NCBI GenBank assembly: GCA_964228555.1
Contig: CAXQZU010000059.1
Span: 62,001 to 126,000, forward strand
Length of the DNA: 64,000 nt
DNA from: CAXQZU01 sp964228555
GTDB lineage: Bacteria; Planctomycetota; PLA2; JAEUHO01
Direction: 5' to 3'
The position numbers were made by a program, and so were the translations under genes. This document shows, in pieces, positions 49,860 to 58,667 of this stretch. The notes under the pieces are model-generated. The model was not told the origin of the DNA and made no database searches. It saw nothing but the letters and a program-made list of their open reading frames with translations. The number at the start of each line of letters is the position of its first letter. The first letter of the stretch is position 1.

Positions 49860-51311
49860 ATGCTGCGCACGCTCGCCCGCGCCTGGCCGCTGCTGCCCCT
49901 CGCGCTGGCGCTGGCCTACGTGGCCCTGCGCCCGCGGCTGGCGACGGCGCCTGCGCTGGCCGACGTGGTGCCTCCCGGCGCGGTGGTGACGGCCCGCTGG
50001 CGCACGCTGCCCATGCTGGACCGCCTGTGGTGCTTCGGCCGCGTGCCCGACGCGCGGCCCAGCGAGGACCTCGCTGACCGGCACAACCTGCCCGGCTTCC
50101 CGGGCGTGGACCGCGACGGCGCCTTCCACTGGGTGCTGCTGCCGCGCGACCAGCGGCCGGATCCCAGCCTGCTGATCGTGCCCGTGTCCGACGAGCAGGC
50201 CCTGCGCGCGCGCTACGACCTGCGCGACGGAGCGCTGGACGAGACCCGCGCCCTGCGCCGCTACGCCAAGCACCTGGAGGTGCGCGGGCCGTGGGCGGCA
50301 CTGGCCTGGGACCGCGATGCCGTGCGCCGGCTGGGCGGCGGCGGCCTGACGCTGGAGGACCGCGGCGAGGACTTCGCGCTGGCCCTCGACGTGCCCGGCG
50401 CCGTGGACCTCACCCTGGCGCAGGCGCGCGAGCAGCCGTGGCGAGGCATCGTCGAGACGCTGGGGGGCACGCCGGCCAGCGCCGAGTACCGCCTGGACCC
50501 CGCCACGGGCATCCGCACCCTGGCCTATCCCTTCGGGCGCATCGTGCGGCTCAAGCCCGCATGGAGCACGGCTCGCCTGTGGGCCTGGGTGCAGCCGGCG
50601 CGCATCGAGGTCGAGCTGGTCGCGCGCAATCCGGCGCGGCGCGCCGCGCTCGCGGCCGCGGCCGCGGCCGGCGCTCGCGGCCCGCAGGTGCTGGAGGCGC
50701 CGGCCGTGGCGCAAGACGCCGCCAGCCGCGTCCAGCCCAGCGCCTGGCTCGTGGTGCCCCACGCGCAGGGCGTGGCTGCACTGGCCGCCCTGCTGGAGGC
50801 CTGCGGCGCGGCCCTGCCCGAGGGACTGGCGCAGGGCCTCGCCTCCGGCACGTTCGCGGCAGGCATCGCCGGCGGGACGGCAGGCGAGGCAGGCGGTGGC
50901 CTGGAGGCCTTCGCCTTCGACAACGCAGGCGCGCCCACGTGGACGCTGGCGCTGCGCAGCACGGGCGCGCAGGCGACGCAGCACGCCCGCCTGCTGGCGC
51001 TGCTGCTGCCCTCGACGCCGGCACCCCCCGTGCCCGGCACGGAGGGCGTGATCTGGCTGGGGCCCGAGGCGGCCGGGCGGGCGCGCGGCACCAGCCCGGC
51101 GGCGCAGCCGCGCGTGGCCGGTGCGGCGGCAGCGCAGCCGCCCGGGCGCGTCCTGCTCGCCCAGGCACGCATGGGTGCTGCGCAAGTGATGGGCTTGCTG
51201 GGCCCGGCGCTGCAGTCGGGAGGCGTTCTGTCCGCGCTGGGGCCCGGCGCGCTGGACGCCGCACTGCGCACCGACGGCGAGCGCGTGTTCGTCACGCTCA
51301 CGCGGCCGTAG
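49860..51311 (+). CDS. Membrane-anchored protein of unknown function
   Basis: The 483-residue product has one N-terminal hydrophobic segment (WPLLPLALALAYVAL) and a long exported part with alternating strands and alanine-rich helices, such as RTLPMLDRLWCFGRVPDA, AFHWVLLPRDQRPDPSLLIVPVSD, VLLAQARMGAAQVMGLLGPALQSGG and DGERVFVTLTRP at the end. The strand-rich layout resembles lineage-specific DUF3352-type proteins, but I cannot identify the family. It starts close to a TAGGCT element. Nothing in the neighbours (HAD enzyme, priA) explains its job. Confidence 0.65.
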   Translation: MLRTLARAWPLLPLALALAYVALRPRLATAPALADVVPPGAVVTARWRTLPMLDRLWCFGRVPDARPSEDLADRHNLPGFPGVDRDGAFHWVLLPRDQRPDPSLLIVPVSDEQALRARYDLRDGALDETRALRRYAKHLEVRGPWAALAWDRDAVRRLGGGGLTLEDRGEDFALALDVPGAVDLTLAQAREQPWRGIVETLGGTPASAEYRLDPATGIRTLAYPFGRIVRLKPAWSTARLWAWVQPARIEVELVARNPARRAALAAAAAAGARGPQVLEAPAVAQDAASRVQPSAWLVVPHAQGVAALAALLEACGAALPEGLAQGLASGTFAAGIAGGTAGEAGGGLEAFAFDNAGAPTWTLALRSTGAQATQHARLLALLLPSTPAPPVPGTEGVIWLGPEAAGRARGTSPAAQPRVAGAAAAQPPGRVLLAQARMGAAQVMGLLGPALQSGGVLSALGPGALDAALRTDGERVFVTLTRP

Positions 51312-51808
51312 CGGTCGAGGCCGGCCGCACGGCACTTCGCACGGCGCCTCGCGGGGCCTTGCGCGCCTGCCCTCACCACCGCAGGCCCACCCCACCCCAC
51401 TCCACAGAGGTCCTCACCAAAGAGGTGGGGCGGGAAGGAGGTCATGCCTCGCATCCCGCCCCGATGTGTCTTCGAAGGCCGTTCGACAGGTCGGCCCGTC
51501 GGTCGTCCTAGAAGGACGGCCCTCCAGCGACACGACAACTACCCATCGGATCACCTCCTCTCGAGTCCGGGCAGCGCCCGGGAACCGCGGGGCTCGCACC
51601 CGGCGGCGCGAGCATCGTGGCGGCTGGCCTTGGGGAGGCTCCGCCAAGACAACGGGACGCTAGCAGGCCCCGGGCTCGCGTCCTCGCGCTTTCTCTCGAT
51701 GCGCGCCGGCCCCTGCGGCCCCGTGGGCCCCGGGCCGGCGCGCGCCCCGGGGCGGGCCCGGGAGGCTGCCGCCCGCGCGTCCAAGCCCCCCCCTACAGTC
51801 GCCTCCCC
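51312..51808 (+). other. Intergenic stretch with structured segment (51427-51560), before priA
   Basis: The 497-base gap has no convincing gene. Its central part is structured: GGGGCGGGA (51427-51435) pairs with TCCCGCCCC (51454-51462) around an inner GAGG/CCTC stem, and 51501-51509 pairs with 51513-51521 (9 bp with one G-U, loop AGA), a pairing that favours plus-strand RNA. An AAGGAGGT sequence (51435-51442) is complementary to ATCACCTCCT (51550-51559). A weaker GCCTGC/GCAGGC hairpin (51366-51387) follows the upstream gene and may terminate it. At 51794-51799, TACAGT precedes priA and may be its -10 box. The strand 51546-51508 (minus) has a 12-codon frame with an ideal ribosome site, so direction is not certain. 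Confidence 0.45.
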
Positions 51809-54058
51809 ATGGCGCCGGACGCCCCGCCCCCCGCCGACGCCGCCGCACGCGCCTTCGTGGACGTGGCGCTGGACCTGCCGGTGGACCGGCTCTTCACCTA
51901 CTCCGTGCCGCCGGACCAGCGCATGCGCGCCGAGGTGGGCCGGCGCGTCCACGTGCGCTTTCGCGGCCGCAAGGCCATCGGCTTCATCGCCGCCGTGCGC
52001 CCGGAGTGCGACCTGCCCAAGGTGCTGCCGCTGGCCGGCATCCCCGAGGAGCCGCCCCTGCTGACGGCCGACCTGCTGGAGCTGGCCACCTTCGTGGCCC
52101 GCTACTACGGCTGCTCGCTGGGCGAGGCCTTCGCCGCCATGGTGCCCCGGGGGGTGCGTGGCCGCGGCGAGAAGGCCGGCCGGGTGGTGCTGCGCCTCGC
52201 CCCCGCGGCGGCTGCCGCGGCTGCACCCCGCCTGGCCTCCGGCCCGCGCGAGCGGGTGCTGCGCCTGCTGGCCGGGCACCCGCAGGGCCTGCCCGCCGCC
52301 GAGGTGCTGCGCGAGGCGAAGGTCTCGCGCGGGCCCGTGCTGGCCATGGTGAAGGCCGGGCAGCTGCTCTCCACGCGCGAGCAGGCGCCCGCGGACGACC
52401 TCGAGCAGGCCGCCGCTGCGCCGCCCGAGCCCGGCGAGCGGGTGCCCCCGCCGCTCATGCCCGAGCAGCAGGCCGCGCTCGACGCCGTGGAGCAATCCCT
52501 CGCGGCGAGCGCCTTCACGCCCTTCCTCCTGCTGGGCATCACGGGCTCGGGCAAGACCGAGGTGTACCTGCGCGCCATCGCCTCGACGCTGGCACGCGGA
52601 CGGCAGGCCGTGGTGCTGGTGCCGGAGATCGCACTCACGCCGCAGACCGTGCGTCGCTTCCGCGCCCGCTTCGAGCGCGTGGCCGTGCTGCACAGCGGGC
52701 AGTCCGAGGCCGAGCGCGCGCGCGCCTGGCGACGCATCCATGCCGGCGAGGCCGATGTCGTGATCGGGCCGCGCAGCGCCGTGTTCGCGCCCGTGCCGCG
52801 GCTGGGCCTGCTCGTGGTGGACGAGGAGCACGAGACCACCTTCAAGCAGCAGAACGTGCCCCGCTACCACGCCCGGGACGCGGGCCTCGTGCGCGCGCGC
52901 GCGGTGGGTGCCACCGTGCTGCTGGGCAGCGCCACCCCCTCGCTGGAGTCGTGGCACAACGCCCGCCAGGGACGCTACCGGCTGCTGCGGCTGGGCCAGC
53001 GGCCGGGGGCTCGCGCCCTGCCCAGCGTGCAGGTCGTGAACCTGCGTGAAGGCGACGAGCGCGCGGAGCCCCGGACGAACCTGGGCCGCACGCTGCTGGT
53101 CCGCATGCGCGAGGCGCTGGCCGCGCGCGGACAGGTGATCTTGCTGCAGAACCGGCGTGGCTTCGCCACCAGCGTGGCCTGCCCGCGCTGCGGCTGGGTG
53201 CTGCGCTGCCACCAGTGCAGCGTGGGGCTCACCTACCACCGCCACGGCCACCGCGCGCTCTGCCACCTGTGCGCGCACGAGCGCGAGGCGCCGGGCACCT
53301 GCCCGGACTGTGCGCTGCCGGGCCTGCGCATGCAGGGCGTGGGCACGCAGACCGTCGAGGAGGAGGTGCGCTCGCGCTTCCCGGATGCACGCGTGGCCCG
53401 CATGGACAGCGACAGCATGGCGCGCCGCGACGCGTACGAAGAGGTGCTGGGCCGCTTCGGGCGTGGCGAGGTGGACGTGCTGGTGGGCACGCAGATGGTG
53501 GCCAAGGGGCTGCACTTCCCCGGCGTGACCCTGGTGGGCATCATCTCGGCCGACACGGCCCTGCTGCTGCCCGACTTCCGCGCGGCCGAGCGCACCTTCG
53601 GCCTGGTGGAACAGGTGGCCGGGCGCGCCGGGCGCGGCGACGAGGACGGCCGCGTCGTGGTGCAGACCACGCTGCCCGACCACCCCGCCATCGCGCGCGC
53701 CGCGCAGCACGACTACGAGGGCTTCGCCGCGGCGGAGCTGGCCGCCCGGCAGGCGCACGGCTACCCCCCCTACACGCGCCTGCTGCGCGTGGTCGTGCGC
53801 GGCGCGCGCGCGGAGGCCGTGCAGGAGCGGGCGGAGGCAGCCGCCGGGCTGCTGGCCCCGCTGGCGCCCCCGCTGGTGCTGCTGGGGCCCGCCGTGCCCA
53901 CCGTGGAGCGGGTGGAGGGCAAGACGCGGCGCCACCTGCTGGTCAAGGCGCCGACGCCCGCCCTGATCGCGCAGGCCCTGCACCGGCTGCGCAGCGCGCC
54001 GCGCCCGCCGCGCGGCGTCGAGGAGCACCTCGACGTGGACCCGGTGGGCCTGCTCTAG
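51809..54058 (+). CDS. priA: Primosomal protein N' (replication restart helicase PriA)
   Basis: PriA reloads the replicative helicase at repaired forks. The 749-residue product begins with the 3' DNA-binding domain (VDVALDLPVDRLFTYSVPPDQR), then the helicase core with Walker A GITGSGKTEVYL, Walker B VVDEEHETTFKQ, and ATPSLESW. The zinc-binding cysteines occur in order: CPRCGWVLRCHQC, then CHLCAHEREAPGTCPDC, as in the eight-cysteine PriA module. Motifs V and VI are seen in GTQMVAKGLHFPGVTLVGII and QVAGRAGRGDEDG. The ATG at 51809 starts at the conserved domain. Its stop overlaps the convergent HEAT gene's stop (the shared CTAG). Confidence 0.97.
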   Translation: MAPDAPPPADAAARAFVDVALDLPVDRLFTYSVPPDQRMRAEVGRRVHVRFRGRKAIGFIAAVRPECDLPKVLPLAGIPEEPPLLTADLLELATFVARYYGCSLGEAFAAMVPRGVRGRGEKAGRVVLRLAPAAAAAAAPRLASGPRERVLRLLAGHPQGLPAAEVLREAKVSRGPVLAMVKAGQLLSTREQAPADDLEQAAAAPPEPGERVPPPLMPEQQAALDAVEQSLAASAFTPFLLLGITGSGKTEVYLRAIASTLARGRQAVVLVPEIALTPQTVRRFRARFERVAVLHSGQSEAERARAWRRIHAGEADVVIGPRSAVFAPVPRLGLLVVDEEHETTFKQQNVPRYHARDAGLVRARAVGATVLLGSATPSLESWHNARQGRYRLLRLGQRPGARALPSVQVVNLREGDERAEPRTNLGRTLLVRMREALAARGQVILLQNRRGFATSVACPRCGWVLRCHQCSVGLTYHRHGHRALCHLCAHEREAPGTCPDCALPGLRMQGVGTQTVEEEVRSRFPDARVARMDSDSMARRDAYEEVLGRFGRGEVDVLVGTQMVAKGLHFPGVTLVGIISADTALLLPDFRAAERTFGLVEQVAGRAGRGDEDGRVVVQTTLPDHPAIARAAQHDYEGFAAAELAARQAHGYPPYTRLLRVVVRGARAEAVQERAEAAAGLLAPLAPPLVLLGPAVPTVERVEGKTRRHLLVKAPTPALIAQALHRLRSAPRPPRGVEEHLDVDPVGLL

Positions 54059-55080
54059 CGCGCGGCCGGCGCAACCGCAGGCAGCGCCGCGTGCCAGCGC
54101 GCCCAGGCGGCCGCCGACACCCCCAGCGCCTGCTCCTCGGCGCTCGAGAGCGGGCGCCCCTGCAGGCGCGCGGCGTGGCCGGCCAGCGCGGCGGCGAACA
54201 GCGGCTTGTCCTCGTCGGCCGCCTCGTGCAGCCACTGCACGGTGCGCAGGAAGCCGGGGGCATGGCCGTGCTTGCCCAGCGCCACGGCCGCGCCCAGGCG
54301 CACGCGCTCCGAGGCATCCTCCAGCAGGCGCATGAGCAGGTCCACCGCGCGACGGTCGGACAGCTCGCCCAGCATGCGCGCGGTGTGCAGCCGCACCAGC
54401 GGGTCCTGGTCGGCCAGCGTGGCCTTGACGCGCTGCAGCAGTTCCTCCTCGGCGGTCGCGTCCACCGCGCTGCCCGCGCGACGGCGCGCCTCGAGCACGC
54501 GGGCCACGGCCAGGGGCGCATAGCGACGCACGTCGGCATCGCGCGAGGCCACGTGCACGCCCACCGCCCCCAGCGGCATGGCCGGGTCGCCGCGCAGCTT
54601 CACCGCCAGCAGGGCGTTGGCCACGAGCCGCGAGTCACGGTCGGCCAGCCGCTCTACGAGCACGGCCGTGGCCGCGGGCCGGCGGCTGAAGCCCATCGCC
54701 ATGGTGCCCACGTAGGCGCCGTCGGCGCCGTGCGCGCCCCGCGCTGCCGCTTCGAGCAGCGCGAAATCGGCCTCGACGCGCCGCACCAGCTCGGCGGCGC
54801 GCACGTCGGCCTCGTCCACGCGTCCCTCGGCCTGCGCTGCATCGAAGGCAGCGAGTCGCAGGTCGAGGTCGCCCAGCCTGCGCTCCTCGTCCGTGAGCGC
54901 GCGCGCGGGGACCCGGGCGGCCGCCGACGGCCGGCGCTCGCCGCCCTCGCCGGACGCGCCGGCTCCACCGGACGCACTGCCGCTGCACCCGGCCACGGCC
55001 CCGGCCAGTGCCAGCCACAGGCAGGCCAGCACGACGGCTGGGGCCTGCGCATGCAGGCGACGGGCGGCGGAAGCCAGCAT
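54055..55080 (-). CDS. HEAT-repeat lipoprotein
   Basis: The 341-residue product carries a lipoprotein signal (LACLWLALAGAVAGCSG, lipidated cysteine at residue 32) followed by a charged spacer. The last two thirds consist of helical repeats of HEAT type: DRDSRLVANALLAVKLRGD, DADVRRYAPLAVARVLEARR, DQDPLVRLHTARMLGELSD and DASERVRLGAAVALGKHG. Such proteins act as scaffolds on membranes. Both genes end within the same CTAG, so transcription from one runs into the other. Function is unknown. Confidence 0.85.
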   Translation of the reverse strand: MLASAARRLHAQAPAVVLACLWLALAGAVAGCSGSASGGAGASGEGGERRPSAAARVPARALTDEERRLGDLDLRLAAFDAAQAEGRVDEADVRAAELVRRVEADFALLEAAARGAHGADGAYVGTMAMGFSRRPAATAVLVERLADRDSRLVANALLAVKLRGDPAMPLGAVGVHVASRDADVRRYAPLAVARVLEARRRAGSAVDATAEEELLQRVKATLADQDPLVRLHTARMLGELSDRRAVDLLMRLLEDASERVRLGAAVALGKHGHAPGFLRTVQWLHEAADEDKPLFAAALAGHAARLQGRPLSSAEEQALGVSAAAWARWHAALPAVAPAAR

Positions 55081-55598
55081 CAGCGGGAAGACTCCGGACC
55101 TGCCCTGGGGGCTGCACCCCCTTGGACGACGCCAGGCCCCGGCCCCGTCCCGCCCGCGCTGGCAGGCACCAGCGCACGCAGCACCTCGGGCAGGCGGCAG
55201 GGACGCCCCCGCTTGTCGGTGCTGGCCAGCAGGGTCCAGCCCGTGGCCAGCCGCGTGCTGTCACGCCACACCTCGTACTCGAGACGCAGCGTGGCCCCGC
55301 CGGCCTCCGCCGCCGAGCACCAGACGTGGATCAGGTCCTCGAACTGCCCGGGGCGCAGGTACCTCACGCCGGTCTCGGCCACCACCAGCAGCGTGCCCTC
55401 GTCCTCCAGGGCCCGGTAGGAGAGCCCGCGCGCCCGCAGCCAGTCCGTGCGCGCCTCCTCGAACAGGGCGAGGTAGTGGCCATGCCACAGGTAGCCCATG
55501 CGGTCCACCTCGCTGTAGCGCACGCGCTGCGCGGTGGCGTGCCAGGCGCGGCCGTCCTCGCACGACGGGCCCGGGGCGCGGGACGGAGGATGGCTCAC
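55080..55598 (-). CDS. Acyl-CoA thioesterase, hot-dog fold (YbgC/FadM-like)
   Basis: The 172-residue product has the hot-dog fold start VRYSEVDRMGYLWHGHYLALFEEARTDWLRARGL, where YbgC-type enzymes have a catalytic Asp followed by a glycine-histidine pattern, and continues with ETGVRYLRPGQFEDLIHVW. The family removes CoA from short-chain acyl-CoA; YbgC in E. coli is linked to the Tol-Pal membrane system. No Tol-Pal genes are seen here. The start is a GTG at 55598; the C-terminal 25 residues are low-complexity. It is divergent from the membrane gene at 55649 across 50 bases. Confidence 0.85.
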   Translation of the reverse strand: MSHPPSRAPGPSCEDGRAWHATAQRVRYSEVDRMGYLWHGHYLALFEEARTDWLRARGLSYRALEDEGTLLVVAETGVRYLRPGQFEDLIHVWCSAAEAGGATLRLEYEVWRDSTRLATGWTLLASTDKRGRPCRLPEVLRALVPASAGGTGPGPGVVQGGAAPRAGPESSR

Positions 55599-55635
55599 GC
55601 GTGGATTATCGGGCTTGCGGGGTCCCCAGCGTCCT

Positions 55636-55641
55636 TATTCT
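55636..55641 (+). promoter_or_regulatory. Candidate -10 element (TATTCT), leaderless start
   Basis: TATTCT lies seven bases before the GTG at 55649, a spacing that would start the transcript at or just before the start codon. TTGCGG at 55615-55620 could be a -35 box, but the 15-base spacer is short. Confidence 0.35.
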
Positions 55642-55648
55642 TGCGAGC

Positions 55649-56401
55649 GTGGAGCCCAACGCCCTCCCCCGTGACGAGGCCGGCGCAGCCCCCGGCGACG
55701 CGCTGCCGGCCCAGCCGGGCGAGGGGACGGCGCGAGGTCCGGGAGCCCTTCCGGGCGAGGAGGCCGCCCCGGCCACGCCGCTCGCAGACGCGCTGGCCAG
55801 CGGCTCGTGGACCGTGCTGGGTCCTGGCCAGGTCCGCGTGCCGGCGCCGCCGCGTCGGCGCTGGGGCCTGGACGTGCTGCTGCTGGGCTGGCTGGTGCCG
55901 GGCATGGGCCAGGTGCTCACGGGACGCAAGGGCGCTGGCGTGGCGCTGCTGGCCACGATCGGCCTGCTCTTCTTCACCGGCTGGGCGACCAGCGACTTCG
56001 CCTGCGTCCACCCGCAGCGCCATCGCATGGAGTTCTTCGCGCACGCCATGGTGGGCTCGCCCGCGCTGCTGGCCGTGGCGCTGGACGACCCCACGCCCTC
56101 GCAGGCCGGCCCGCGCGCGCGTGACGTGGGCACGCTCTACACCGTGGTGGCGGGGCTGCTCAACCTGATCGCCGTGTGCAGCGCCCTGAGCGACCTGGCG
56201 CGGCGGGGGCAGGAGGAGCGGCGCAAGCACGCGGAGGCCGTCCAGCTCGCGCTGGCCGTGGCCCGCCTGCAGGCGCTGGCCCGGCGCCCCATGGGCGAGG
56301 CCCTCGACCTGGGCCCCGGCCCCGGGGCTGCGCCCGGCGCGCCCGCCGCACCGCCCCCGGCCTCGAGCGAGTCCTCCCCGCCGGCAGGAGGCAGCGCATG
56401 A
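55649..56401 (+). CDS. Multi-pass membrane protein, resembling DUF6677
   Basis: The 250-residue product has a charged, proline-rich N-terminus of about 70 residues, then three or four membrane segments: LDVLLLGWLVPGMGQVLTGRKGAGVALLATIGLLFFTGWA and LYTVVAGLLNLIAVCSALS. The block LLGWLVPGMGQVLTGRK and GVALLATIGLLFF recalls the planctomycete DUF6677 family, whose function is unknown; I give this identification as tentative. The start is uncertain: a GTG at 55649 is used. The gene for a 61-residue membrane protein follows with overlapping ATGA, so they are coupled. Confidence 0.65.
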   Translation: MEPNALPRDEAGAAPGDALPAQPGEGTARGPGALPGEEAAPATPLADALASGSWTVLGPGQVRVPAPPRRRWGLDVLLLGWLVPGMGQVLTGRKGAGVALLATIGLLFFTGWATSDFACVHPQRHRMEFFAHAMVGSPALLAVALDDPTPSQAGPRARDVGTLYTVVAGLLNLIAVCSALSDLARRGQEERRKHAEAVQLALAVARLQALARRPMGEALDLGPGPGAAPGAPAAPPPASSESSPPAGGSA

Positions 56402-56583
56402 GGTGGGCAGACCTGCTGGCCTACCTGCCCCTCATGGCGGCCATCGCCGTGGTGCTGGCCGTCACGGGCGAGCGCGGCACGCAGCGCGTGCTGCGCGAGG
56501 CGCGCAACCGCTTCCTGGGCCTGAGCCTCATGGTGCTGGTCGTGGGCCTGTGCATCCGGCTCGTGGTCACGGTGTTCCTCTAG
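56398..56583 (+). CDS. Small two-span membrane protein
   Basis: This 61-residue product is smaller than most gene tables accept. It has two hydrophobic stretches, YLPLMAAIAVVLAV and LSLMVLVVGLCIRLVVTVFL, joined by a basic loop (GERGTQRVLREARNRF). Its ATG overlaps the stop of the upstream membrane gene (ATGA) and an AGGAGG site lies inside that gene's last codons (56387-56392), both marks of translational coupling. Together they may form one complex. Function is unknown. Confidence 0.7.
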   Translation: MRWADLLAYLPLMAAIAVVLAVTGERGTQRVLREARNRFLGLSLMVLVVGLCIRLVVTVFL

Positions 56584-56652
56584 TCCCGCCCGACAGGGCG
56601 CACCACGCCTGCGCGGCCTCGCGCCATTCCCCGGGCCTGCACGGCCCCCACC

Positions 56653-57780
56653 CTAGGTGCGCACGTAGCCCACCCCCGGCAGGCGGCGCGCACGCCCGGA
56701 GAGCTCCAGCGCAGCCAGCGCCTCGGCCACCTCCGCGACCGGCAAGGCGCTCTCGAGGCAGAGCCAGTCGGCATCGCGTGGCTCGTCCGGATCGAGTCGG
56801 TTCCACAGGATGCGTCCCGGGCCCGCCGCGGGCGCCATGGGCTCGGGCAGCACCAGCCCGCTCCGAGCCGCCTCGGCAGCGGGTCGCACCATGCCCAACG
56901 CGCACAGCACGTCGTCGAGGCCCGTGCACACGCCTGCCGCCTGCTGGCGCAACAAGGCGTGCGCGCCCTCATGGGACGGCCGGCCCACGGGACCCGGCAC
57001 GGCCAGCACCTCACGACCTTGGTCCAGCGCTTCCTGCGCGGTGAGCAAGGCCCCCGAGCGCAGCGGCGCCTCCACCACCACGACGACCTCGGCGAGCGCA
57101 GCCACGAGGCGATTGCGGCGCGGGAAGTGCCAGCGCTCCGGGCCCATGTCCGGGGGGAACTCGCTCAGCAGGCCCCCACCGCGCGCCACCGCCTCGGCCA
57201 GGCCGCTGTTCTCCGGCGGGTAGCAGCAGGCCAGCCCCGAGCCCAGCACGGCCACCGTGGCACAGCCTGTCATCCCGGCGGCCAGCGCGCCGGCGTGGGC
57301 TGCGGCATCGATGCCCCGCGCCAGCCCGCTCACCACGCACACCCCGCGACGCGCCAGCGCCTCGCCCAGCTCACGGGCCACCCGCAGCCCGTAGGCGCTC
57401 GCCGCACGCGTGCCCACGAGCGCGACGCGGCGCTGCGAGGGAGGCGGCAGGCTGCCGCGCACGAACACCGCCGCGGGCGGGTCGTGCAGGCCCGCACGCA
57501 GGGCCGCCGGCCACTGCGAATGGCCAGGCGTGAGCGCATGCGCCTGAAGGTCCGGCAGGCGTCGCAGCACAGGCTCGGGATCCGCGCGCGACGGGTGCTC
57601 CACGACCTCGGCGCTGCGCACACCCGCCAGCCCGCGCCACCAGCGCAACGGGCGCTGCAGCGCCGCCACGGCGCTGCCCGCCCGGGCGACCGCCCGCGCG
57701 GCGAGGCGCGGGCTCACCCCCGGAGCCAGTGCCAGGCGCAGGCAGGCCAGCGCCTCGGCGTCGTGCTGGGCAGGGTCCAC
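56653..57780 (-). CDS. dprA: DNA-processing protein DprA
   Basis: DprA loads RecA onto incoming single-stranded DNA during natural transformation. The 375-residue product has the extended Rossmann fold of the family: VALVGTRAASAYGLRVARELGEAL, VVSGLARGIDAAAHAGAL, ATVAVLGSGLACCYPPENSGLAEA, LLSEFPPDMGPERWHFPRRNRLVAALAEVVVVVEA, and SGALLTAQEALDQGREVLAVPG. A winged-helix end (RILWNRLDPDEPRDADW..., ELSGRARRLPGVGYVRT) follows. A GTG start is used at 57780. It lies directly upstream of a pilin and pilus motor genes, so natural competence is plausible. Confidence 0.94.
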   Translation of the reverse strand: MDPAQHDAEALACLRLALAPGVSPRLAARAVARAGSAVAALQRPLRWWRGLAGVRSAEVVEHPSRADPEPVLRRLPDLQAHALTPGHSQWPAALRAGLHDPPAAVFVRGSLPPPSQRRVALVGTRAASAYGLRVARELGEALARRGVCVVSGLARGIDAAAHAGALAAGMTGCATVAVLGSGLACCYPPENSGLAEAVARGGGLLSEFPPDMGPERWHFPRRNRLVAALAEVVVVVEAPLRSGALLTAQEALDQGREVLAVPGPVGRPSHEGAHALLRQQAAGVCTGLDDVLCALGMVRPAAEAARSGLVLPEPMAPAAGPGRILWNRLDPDEPRDADWLCLESALPVAEVAEALAALELSGRARRLPGVGYVRT

Positions 57781-57851
57781 GCTGCGGCCTCGCAGCCCTG
57801 CCCCAGCAGGTCACGCGCACGGCACTGCAGCGCGAGCCGCCTGCCCGGTGC

Positions 57852-57903
57852 GGCCTCAAGGCAAGTTGCTGGCCTCAAGGCAAGTTGCCGGCCCCAAGGC
57901 AAG
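57852..57903. repeat. Three 19-bp-spaced direct repeats beside the pilin terminator
   Basis: The unit GGCCTCAAGGCAAGTTGC occurs at 57852-57869 and 57871-57888 exactly, and a shortened, slightly changed copy (GGCCCCAAGGCAAG) lies at 57890-57903. They are in the 200-base gap between the pilin terminator and the start of dprA. They may simply be a slippage product; no protein-binding role is shown. Confidence 0.85.
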
Positions 57904-57936
57904 ACGGGGCCGCAACCCGTGGGTCGCGGCCCCGTC
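57903..57936 (-). terminator. Hairpin terminator of the pilin gene
   Basis: GACGGGGCCGC (57903-57913) pairs with GCGGCCCCGTC (57926-57936) over 11 bp with a 12-base loop. On the minus strand the stem ends in TTGCCTTGG, a weak T-tract. It lies 44 bases after the pilin stop, the right place to end that transcript. Confidence 0.7.
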
Positions 57937-57980
57937 GAGGGGGAACGCCCGGCGCAGGCCGGGCGCGCTGTGCGTGCGGC

Positions 57981-58667
57981 CTAGCCGCCGACCTGCTTCC
58001 AGTTCGAGGCCGTCTGGCCCGTCTGGCCGGGACCGTTCACGTCCACGGTGCCGGTGATGGCGCCCGAGGCTGCGAAGGCATCGTCGGCCGCGGGGCCGCC
58101 GGTGGCACCCGTGAAGGTGCTCACGTCGATGGCCAGCACGTCACCCTGCTGGTTGACGAAGAAGGTGCGGTTGCCCGTCTGGTTGTAGCCCACCGGCCAG
58201 GCGTAGCAGCACCACGCCGTCTCGGCCAGGTCCTCGTCCAGCGAGCTGCCCGACGTGTACCCCGTCGTCTGGTTCTCGGCCACGCCGGCACCCGAGGCGC
58301 CCGGCAGCCACATCTTGAAGAAGTAGCCCGAGCGCGTCACGGCACTCTGCGCGTTGAGCGTCTGGAAGGCGGCACCCAGCACCGGGGGCTGCAGCACCGC
58401 CGCCATGCGGCCAGCCACGGAGCCCGACATCTCGAGGAAGCCGCCGTACTCGCCCTGGCCATCGTTGTCCCCGTCGGCCTTCGCCGACTGCTGGAACAGG
58501 GCCTGCGAGCTGGAGATGGTCTTCAGCGTTGCAGCCGCGGCCGTCTCGTTGGACGAGAGGCGCGCCGCCAGCAGGTTGGGGATCGCGATGGCCGCGATGA
58601 TGGCGATGATCGCGATCACGATCATCAGCTCGATCAGGGTGAAACCAGTCTGCTTCGAACGGGTCAT
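57981..58667 (-). CDS. Type IV pilin-like (prepilin) protein
   Basis: The 228-residue product has a short basic leader MTRSKQTG and cleavage before Phe9, then FTLIELMIVIAIIAIIAAIAI, the hydrophobic N-terminal helix with the required glutamate at mature position 5. After the helix comes NLLAARLSSNETAAAATLKTIS and a globular domain with QQGDVLAIDV, and a cysteine pair CCYAWPVGY. This class of pilin, with the long N-terminal helix and the ETAAAATLKTIS-type segment, is common in planctomycete genomes. It could be a major or minor pilin or pseudopilin. The ATG at 58667 follows a GGAGG site. It lies upstream of dprA and after the motor genes. Confidence 0.9.
   Translation of the reverse strand: MTRSKQTGFTLIELMIVIAIIAIIAAIAIPNLLAARLSSNETAAAATLKTISSSQALFQQSAKADGDNDGQGEYGGFLEMSGSVAGRMAAVLQPPVLGAAFQTLNAQSAVTRSGYFFKMWLPGASGAGVAENQTTGYTSGSSLDEDLAETAWCCYAWPVGYNQTGNRTFFVNQQGDVLAIDVSTFTGATGGPAADDAFAASGAITGTVDVNGPGQTGQTASNWKQVGG

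Noticed and set aside
51548..51559. GGATCACCTCCT, identical to the 3' end of 16S rRNA
   Set aside because: No 16S body lies next to it in either direction, so it is either chance or an anti-Shine-Dalgarno-like pairing element; not an rRNA gene.
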